A stretch of 38,941 nt of DNA, taken from assembly GCA_025355875.1 (NCBI GenBank), contig JANXYV010000098.1, positions 1-38,941 of the forward strand. Direction: 5' to 3'. A model generated the notes under the pieces. The model saw only the letters and a program-made list of their open reading frames with translations, did no database searches and was not told the DNA's origin. A program made the translations under genes and the position numbers. Shown here in pieces: positions 33,269-38,941 of this stretch (its first letter is position 1; each line of letters starts with the position of its first letter). Source of the stretch: Prolixibacteraceae bacterium. GTDB taxonomy: Bacteria > Bacteroidota > Bacteroidia > Bacteroidales > Prolixibacteraceae.

Positions 33269-36200
33269 TTAGTGCATTTTCAGCATCTTCTTTACCTCGC
33301 AGCTAGTTCCGTTTTGTAGTTTGCAGAAGTATATCCCGCTTTCAAATCCTGAGGCATTCCATTCAACTGAGTATTCTCCGGCAGGTTTTTGTTCATAGAC
33401 CAGACTGGCAACTTCGGTGCCCATGCCGTCAAATACGTTCAACGATACAAAGCCAGGTTCTACAACCCGATAATTAATTGTTGTTGAGATTTGGAACGGA
33501 TTTGGAAAAATCTGGATGAAAACTAATTTGTCGTCGATTTCTGAATTTAATGGTTTTTCTATTCCGGTAATCTGATTCGAAACAACCGTCGAATCACTGA
33601 TAATTCCGGTATTCCCTTTGTCTTCATAAATCATTATTTGATTTTTTGCTGAACTTTGAGAGTCCGCAAGAATGAAGTGAGTAGAGTGTGCCGGAATAAC
33701 AATGCGATCGTGTTTAAATTCCCCGGACGAGCTTTCACGGGCTTGAATAATATTCAGATCGTATGTCTTTGCTTGTCCCTGATTAACAAATGCTACGCGG
33801 TTAAAATCCGGCGATTCGATTCTCACACTATCGTTCTGAACGACCGTGAAATTCAAAATTTCAAAACTGTTCTCGCCGTTTGTTGATCGGTTTATTACCT
33901 CGAGATTGACTGTTTTTGTTTTGTTATCCGGGTTTCTGAATTCCATTCCACCGTCATAAGTGAGACGATCGGTTTGATTATTCACAGCATCGCTTCGCCA
34001 ATAATTGAATACCGAAGAGTTTTCGAACACAGCAACAGAGGCTAAAGAATCACGGAAGGCATTCATCTTAATCGAATACGATCCGGACGGAATGACATAG
34101 CCAATTGGAGCTTCATTAGTTCCTGTCTTTGGTATAATAGGGAATCCGTCAAGCATGTTTTCGACAACAGTACTATCAGCAAACCCGATGGAATTACCAG
34201 CAGGATCATTGATCTTAATCGATGAATTATTAGTGTTCATGACTAGAAGTGAGGGCTGTTCTTCCATATTACCGCTTTTGGTGCTGGATTGGTTTGGAAG
34301 GATTGGTGCAAGCAGATATGTGTTCGCAGAAGAATCAAGATACATACCCATGAGTTTGATTCCGCTGCCCCACTTGAGCGGAGGGTAGTACCAGGTGTTA
34401 TACAGTGAATCAATGATAACTGCAGGCTTCTCGCCGCCATCACAATTGCCCAGAGGACAATTACTGTCGTAAACAAGAAGTTCGGACTGGCTGGTGTTCG
34501 GAATTTTCTTGATGGCATACGGAACCACTTCATGCCCTCCTGAACCTCCCCCGAAAGTGTATTTATGATAGAGAGACAGTCCACAATGATTTTGGATTGA
34601 TGAAAAAAGATTGTCTTTAGCATCCTGAAGCGTCTCTCTCGGAGTCCTCATTTTACGTGTTTTTTCAAACGTGATGGCTGCGTAACCGAATTGATAGATG
34701 AAAAGTTGATTTATCACCAATCGGCGATAGTCGTTAAGAGGGAGTTCAATCAGGTTGGTATATGACCCAAGCTGTGGGAAATATGATTTGAATGCAATCG
34801 GAGAATCAAACTCAAGAAGGCTGCTGATTGCAAAGCCAAAACACGAACCATTGAAGTCACCCTTGATATATTTCCAATAGAGTAACGCGCTAAATGAGCA
34901 GATAGGTGGGGACATGCTCTCATAACATTGGTTAATCCCAAAGGCCTTGGTGTACAATGGCCAATCGGGAAAATCAGAACTTCGGGCCTGAATAGGGTAT
35001 GTTATGGCTGTAAACTCAGCAGAATAAGGTGCACCCGTATTTGGATCAGTGCCCTTATAGTAAAACCTGTTATACCAGGTGTCCGGCCACATATTCGAAT
35101 CGTTCTTGAACTGCCATCCATGTATTGCCGGGTCGTATGCTTCAAAATCTCCGTTTGCCTTGAATCGTGTTAAGATGTATCCCTTTATTCTGAAGTTTGA
35201 AATCACAGCGGTATCTGACGGATCATTGAGATTTGTTAAAACCAGCTTGCACTTGCTCGACAATGTATCAGGAACGTGCCAGACAAAACTTCCAGCAGCG
35301 GCAGGAACGTTGCGAGTGATCTTATGAAATGTTTTTCCATTGTCTACGCTGTATTCAATTTTAATCGAATCCTGTCCGGATGAATTCCATTCGATGGAGT
35401 AGGGCGCATCAGCAAGAAGGGTCTCTCCCTTTATTGGTTTCAGCACATTGAAACTGCCGGACGTTTTTATCCAGGTATATTGAATCCATCGCGAATTTTG
35501 CCATGAGTTTGATTTCCATCTTTTTTTTTCATAAGTGCTTAGTATATTGCCGTAAGAATCGCATGTGTAGCTATCAAAAAGAGAATTTACCCATACATCA
35601 CCGTTCCAGCGTTGTTCCAGCATGGTGGCAGGGTAGCCATTCGCATCGTATGTGTAGTTATCCTGCAGATAGTTCACCCAACCGCTACTGCTCCAGGCTT
35701 GCTGCAAGGTAGTTGATGGATTTCCATTCGGATAAAACGAATAGGTTTCACGTCCATAAGTTGTCCAGTCATTGTTATACCAGTTTTGTTTAGTTAAAGA
35801 CGTTCGATTTCCATCTTTGTCGTATGTTGCGGTATAGGATGTTGTATTCACCCATTTGCCGGATATCCATTGCTGCGACAAAACACTTGTTGCATTTCCA
35901 TCATCATCATACGTAAACATGTTTCGGCTATTGTCTACCCAGGCGCCATTGGTCCAATTCTGCTGCAAATCAATTGTATCATATCCTTTTTCATTATAAG
36001 TGGGAATGATTTGTGATAACCACTGGGAGCCGCTGTTCCAGGTCGTTTCAGAATACAAGGTTTCTACCCCAAGCGAATCATAGGCCCATGCTTCTTTGAT
36101 TACGGGTTGCCATTTGTAAGCAGTTGTATCCCATCGCTCTGACATTGAACCAATATGATTCCCTTGTCCATCATAGGTGTTCGTTAATCTCTCATAATCT

Positions 36201-36463
36201 ACCCAGGCATTCTTGACCCATATATGCGAAGCATAGTTTTGGACAACCCATCCGGTTGAATGATCATTTTTCGATGTTTTGACTTGCGTTGGATGGGTAA
36301 GCAAAAGTTTCCTGATTCCAATTGTTCTTTGAAAAGCATCCTGATCAATTACAGGTGCTCCTTTGGTTACCTGTTGAGCATACGATGAATTTACAATGAT
36401 AAACAGAAAAAAAACAATAAGCAGAGTCCCGCCACAGGGGACAATTCGGGAAAGATTTTTCAT
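33269..36463 (-). CDS. T9SS-secreted protein with W/Y-rich repeats and a cysteine-peptidase-like core
   Basis: 1064 residues. Signal peptide 1-29 (NSSYA before QQ). Residues ~84-330 hold eight repeats with a ~29-residue period, each with YD..GN and a W..G.WVN stretch. An immunoglobulin-like domain follows (~338-427). Residues ~430-715 look like a papain-type domain: Cys541 in NGSCFGFAISS, His644 in GGHEVVPYA and Asp666 in LLVYDSN would form the triad. A region of beta domains comes next, then a T9SS sorting domain (~978-1064, FPNPFQISTTINYRV to the end). The call of peptidase is from the spacing and local motifs only; a transglutaminase-like or inactive binding domain is possible. Likely cell-surface or secreted. 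It is divergent from a LytS/LytTR pair, which could regulate it. Confidence 0.65.
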   Translation of the reverse strand: MKNLSRIVPCGGTLLIVFFLFIIVNSSYAQQVTKGAPVIDQDAFQRTIGIRKLLLTHPTQVKTSKNDHSTGWVVQNYASHIWVKNAWVDYERLTNTYDGQGNHIGSMSERWDTTAYKWQPVIKEAWAYDSLGVETLYSETTWNSGSQWLSQIIPTYNEKGYDTIDLQQNWTNGAWVDNSRNMFTYDDDGNATSVLSQQWISGKWVNTTSYTATYDKDGNRTSLTKQNWYNNDWTTYGRETYSFYPNGNPSTTLQQAWSSSGWVNYLQDNYTYDANGYPATMLEQRWNGDVWVNSLFDSYTCDSYGNILSTYEKKRWKSNSWQNSRWIQYTWIKTSGSFNVLKPIKGETLLADAPYSIEWNSSGQDSIKIEYSVDNGKTFHKITRNVPAAAGSFVWHVPDTLSSKCKLVLTNLNDPSDTAVISNFRIKGYILTRFKANGDFEAYDPAIHGWQFKNDSNMWPDTWYNRFYYKGTDPNTGAPYSAEFTAITYPIQARSSDFPDWPLYTKAFGINQCYESMSPPICSFSALLYWKYIKGDFNGSCFGFAISSLLEFDSPIAFKSYFPQLGSYTNLIELPLNDYRRLVINQLFIYQFGYAAITFEKTRKMRTPRETLQDAKDNLFSSIQNHCGLSLYHKYTFGGGSGGHEVVPYAIKKIPNTSQSELLVYDSNCPLGNCDGGEKPAVIIDSLYNTWYYPPLKWGSGIKLMGMYLDSSANTYLLAPILPNQSSTKSGNMEEQPSLLVMNTNNSSIKINDPAGNSIGFADSTVVENMLDGFPIIPKTGTNEAPIGYVIPSGSYSIKMNAFRDSLASVAVFENSSVFNYWRSDAVNNQTDRLTYDGGMEFRNPDNKTKTVNLEVINRSTNGENSFEILNFTVVQNDSVRIESPDFNRVAFVNQGQAKTYDLNIIQARESSSGEFKHDRIVIPAHSTHFILADSQSSAKNQIMIYEDKGNTGIISDSTVVSNQITGIEKPLNSEIDDKLVFIQIFPNPFQISTTINYRVVEPGFVSLNVFDGMGTEVASLVYEQKPAGEYSVEWNASGFESGIYFCKLQNGTSCEVKKMLKMH

Positions 36464-36722
36464 TTGCCACTATTTTTTTGTTAATTACAATTGAATGATC
36501 TCATCACGGTAAATGGAAACTATATTAATGGATGTTTGATTACAAGAATCGACTTTAACTTTAATGTTTTATTACCCTAAATTTACTTACTAATTATGAG
36601 GTGTTTAGATGGTTTTACACGTCAGGAATGATTTGAAGGATAACAGGGCTGAAATACTTGATGTGAGAAAAAGCAACCAGTCTGAAATTGCCGTAAATTG
36701 CAGTGATATAATTTACAGCTTT

Positions 36723-37772
36723 ATGAGAAGAAAAATAAAATATACAGAGGTCGGAATATATCTTCTTTTGTGGATGATCCTCACTTTTTTCCTCTTGTAC
36801 TTTGTCTATGATTACAAAGCTCCATTTTTACAGCAATTGATTGCCATTCTCACTGTTACCGCCTTCACTGCGCTGCCGGCCTATATTTCTTCCAAATTTC
36901 TGGTACCAAGGCTTTTGTATCCTAAAAAACACGGAATGTTTATTGGTGCCTTGGTTATTACTGGATTTGCCAACACGGCGGCAACTTATTTATTGGCCGG
37001 AGTACTTTATTATGAAATGAGCGGGAAATCGGTATTCACGAACAATGCCAATTTTCAATTGCTATTTTCATTTTTCTTTATCATTAATTGCATAGTTATC
37101 ATAGTAAGCAGTGCTATTCAAATTATTATCGATCGTTTTGGTATTGAACAGCAATTACATGTGGTGGAAAATGAAAAGGTAAATACTGAACTTGCTTTTC
37201 TGCGCGCACAGATCAATCCTCATTTTCTTTTTAATGTCTTGAATACGATATATTTTCAGATTAATAAAGAGAACTTTGAAGCCCGGAATTCAGTAGAAAA
37301 ATTATCAGAGATGCTTCGCTACCAGCTTTATGAATGCACTACTGATATGATTGACATTTCTAAGGAACTCGCTTACATCGAAAATTATGTAGCTGTGCAG
37401 CAATTGCGTATGGAGACCGGTACTGATTTGCAATTGAAGTTGCCAGCAGATATTGGCTCATTTAAAATTGCGCCTCTTCTTATTTTGCCTTTGGTGGAAA
37501 ATGCATTTAAGCATATTTCGAACTTCAAAGATCCATCCAAAAACAAGCTCTATATTGCTATCTCCAAGGAACAGGATAGCCAATTTGTAGTAAACGTGGT
37601 AAATACTTTTTATTCGCTGGATGGTACTGGACAAGAACAAAATTCGAGCGGTCTCGGACTTAAAAACCTCAAACGGAGGCTGGCTTTATTGTACCCGGGG
37701 AAACATTCGTTAATCAATAAGCGTAATGAAAGCACGTATGAAACAACCCTTAAAATCCAATACCGTGATTAA
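36723..37772 (+). CDS. LytS-type sensor histidine kinase
   Basis: 349 residues from the ATG at 36723 (MRRKIKYTEVG). The frame is open from 36609, which would add 38 polar residues before the first helix, so the later start is preferred but not proven. Four membrane helices (in the longer numbering about 48-67, 75-95, 111-134 and 150-174) form the sensor. The His_kinase domain carries the phospho-acceptor His in AQINPHFLFNVLN (His167; 205 in the long form), and an ATPase part carries LILPLVENAFKH and SGLGLKNLKRRL. It overlaps the regulator gene by 47 bp and faces away from the T9SS protein gene. The signal sensed is unknown. Confidence 0.88.
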   Translation: MRRKIKYTEVGIYLLLWMILTFFLLYFVYDYKAPFLQQLIAILTVTAFTALPAYISSKFLVPRLLYPKKHGMFIGALVITGFANTAATYLLAGVLYYEMSGKSVFTNNANFQLLFSFFFIINCIVIIVSSAIQIIIDRFGIEQQLHVVENEKVNTELAFLRAQINPHFLFNVLNTIYFQINKENFEARNSVEKLSEMLRYQLYECTTDMIDISKELAYIENYVAVQQLRMETGTDLQLKLPADIGSFKIAPLLILPLVENAFKHISNFKDPSKNKLYIAISKEQDSQFVVNVVNTFYSLDGTGQEQNSSGLGLKNLKRRLALLYPGKHSLINKRNESTYETTLKIQYRD

Positions 37773-38469
37773 TTGTTTGGTAGTTGATGATGAACCAATT
37801 GCCCGTGAAGGTATGATGGAATATGTCAGGCAAATAGATTACCTGCATGCGGTTGCTCAATGCAAAAGTGCTGCAGAAGCTGCGTCTTTGCTTCAGAAGA
37901 ATAAAATTGACCTTGTTTTTTTGGATATACAAATGCCGAAACTTACTGGTATCGAGTTTGTAAAAGCACTTTCAATTCCCCCGCTTATTATCTTTACAAC
38001 GGCTTATTCTGAATACGCTTTGGAAGGTTTCGAACTGGATGTTGTTGACTATTTGCTCAAACCTATTTCATTTGCCCGGTTCCTGAAATCAGCCGAAAAG
38101 GCACAAAGTTACCTTCACGCAAAGAACAAAGAAATCAGTATTACCCTGGATTTCTTTTTTATAAAATGCAGTGGGAAAATAGAAAAGATAATCATGTCCG
38201 ATGTGATCTTTATTGAAGCTATGGCCAATTATGTCATCATCCATACGCGCCAAAAGAAATACATCACTTATATGACCTTTTCAGGAATTGAAGAGCAACT
38301 TCCGGCTCATCTCTTTGTACGGATCCATAAATCTTATATTGTTGCTATTTCAGCTATTCAGACCATTGATGCCAATGAGGTAATTGCAAATTCAATGAGG
38401 CTGCCAATGAGTAAAAATTATCGGAATGATGTCATGAGCCGAATAGAATCCAGGCTTATTAAAAGGTAA
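37726..38469 (+). CDS. LytTR-family response regulator
   Basis: 247 residues. The receiver domain has the acidic pair Asp21-Asp22 (VVDDEPIAREG), phospho-acceptor Asp67 (VFLDIQMPKLTG), Thr in FTTAYSEYALEGF and Lys in YLLKPISFARF. The C-terminal LytTR DNA-binding domain (from about 140) has DVIFIEAMANYVIIHT and FVRIHKSYIVAISAI. The start at 37726 overlaps the kinase gene by 47 bp; a second ATG at 37738 would give a slightly shorter form. It forms a two-component pair with the kinase upstream. LytTR sites are not identified by eye in the neighbouring promoters. Confidence 0.9.
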   Translation: MKARMKQPLKSNTVINCLVVDDEPIAREGMMEYVRQIDYLHAVAQCKSAAEAASLLQKNKIDLVFLDIQMPKLTGIEFVKALSIPPLIIFTTAYSEYALEGFELDVVDYLLKPISFARFLKSAEKAQSYLHAKNKEISITLDFFFIKCSGKIEKIIMSDVIFIEAMANYVIIHTRQKKYITYMTFSGIEEQLPAHLFVRIHKSYIVAISAIQTIDANEVIANSMRLPMSKNYRNDVMSRIESRLIKR

Positions 38470-38695
38470 ATTTGATTTTTTTCAAGCAACAGGGTATCCG
38501 AAATGTCGAAGAATTTTGATAACTTCGTTTGTGGAGTTTTGACTAAGAAAGATTTTATAATCAAGAATATATGGCGGTTGAAATTCATAATTGAAAGAAG
38601 TTTAAGCTAGGGATCAGACTGGAAAACTTGTTTTTCTTTTGTTTTGAAGTAAATTCATATATGGATGTTGTAAAAATTCCAAAATTCAGCATAAC
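38470..38695. other. AT-rich intergenic stretch
   Basis: No gene, RNA or clear promoter is visible. It separates the LytTR operon from a truncated gene at 38696. Confidence 0.4.
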
Positions 38696-38815
38696 ATGCA
38701 AAAAATTGTTATCCTCATTTTTAGCCTGATCCTGACATTTTCAGGCTATTCAAAAACTGCCAACATTGCCAAGGCCCGGATTCTGGCCGATCAATATTTT
38801 AAAAATTTGGCGTAG
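38696..38815 (+). pseudogene. 5' fragment of a secreted-protein gene, cut by an insertion
   Basis: The frame opens with a good signal peptide (MQKIVILIFSLILTFSGYSK), continues for ~19 residues (KARILADQYFKNL) and meets a stop exactly where the GTGGAC repeat begins. The short mature part faintly recalls the start of Spi-type propeptides of C10 peptidases, but is too short to decide. The rest of the gene, if it exists, would lie beyond the inserted DNA, outside the window. Confidence 0.45.
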
Positions 38816-38872
38816 TGGACAAAAAGAATGGTATTTTAAGGCTGTTTTGTTCATGTGGACAAAAAGAATGGT
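38815..38872. mobile_element. Probable left end of an insertion sequence (IS21-like end repeats)
   Basis: Two exact 18-bp copies of GTGGACAAAAAGAATGGT, at 38815-38832 and 38855-38872 (40 bp apart). Several short direct copies near the tip, and a tip starting TG, are features of IS21-family ends. The transposase genes would lie beyond the window, so the family cannot be confirmed. Confidence 0.5.
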
Positions 38873-38941
38873 GTTTATTTTAATCATTTTATCGAGTTTC
38901 TAAATTACAACTTAACTTTGCAATATCAAGTAAAACGGAAG

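Noticed and set aside
36535-36563. A promoter upstream of the LytS gene (TTTG then TAACTTTA)
   Set aside because: The -7 element lacks the final G and the spacer is 17 bp, so it is only suggestive.
1-38941. CRISPR array, rRNA operon or prophage structural genes
   Set aside because: No regularly spaced direct repeats with unique spacers, no rRNA-like sequence and no capsid or tail genes are seen.

Overview
This window comes from a member of the Bacteroidota, most likely an environmental Bacteroidia such as the Marinilabiliales/Prolixibacteraceae (the lineage is inferred, not searched). The signs are: promoters of the TTTG-N(19-20)-TAnnTTTG type, two proteins with C-terminal type IX secretion (T9SS) sorting domains, an ArgF' of the succinylornithine type, DUF2490, DUF4956 and VTC-domain proteins, a LytS/LytTR pair, and several dispersed repeats that I recall from this phylum.

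Region 1 (1-10.5 kb) is ordinary chromosome. It holds the 3' part of a cell-wall amidase, an MCE/MlaD lipid-transport protein, 3-methyladenine glycosylase I (minus strand), a TPR protein, rarA, a three-gene VTC/DUF4956/DUF2490 unit, a Dabb-domain protein with a twin-arginine-like signal, and a fused SpmA/SpmB-like membrane protein (minus strand).

Region 2 (10.5-26.6 kb) is an arginine/proline biosynthesis locus. carA-carB (arginine-type, CAD/CPS1-like) run leftward. argR, a GNAT acyltransferase, argG, argC, argD, proC, proB, proA, argF' and argB run rightward. CarAB makes carbamoyl phosphate for ArgF'. The GNAT protein is the likely source of the N-acylglutamate used by ArgB, ArgC and ArgD. 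ProB, ProA and ProC make proline from the same glutamate pool. argH, the deacylase argE and argJ are absent from the window. The carA-argR gap carries back-to-back promoters, an ArgR-operator-like palindrome at the argR start, and on the carA side a 28-codon leader ORF ending 5 nt before an intrinsic terminator, which looks like a translation-coupled attenuator. GC-rich repeats sit between many genes of the operon, and a foreign-looking GIY-YIG gene is inserted between argC and argD.

Region 3 (26.6-29.75 kb) is a small integrated element in tRNA-Pro(GGG). It is bounded by a 17-bp direct repeat of the tRNA 3' end. It carries only a tyrosine recombinase and a leftward AbiE-type toxin-antitoxin pair whose nucleotidyltransferase is unusually short.

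Region 4 (29.75-38.94 kb) is accessory and gene-poor. It has a DUF362 protein with three membrane helices and a T9SS tail, a relic of a FISUMP-type domain, an outer-membrane beta-barrel protein, and a 1064-residue T9SS protein with eight ~29-residue W/Y-rich repeats and a Cys-His-Asp peptidase-like core. A divergent LytS-type kinase and LytTR regulator follow. Last comes a truncated secreted-protein gene cut by what looks like the end of an insertion sequence at the right edge.
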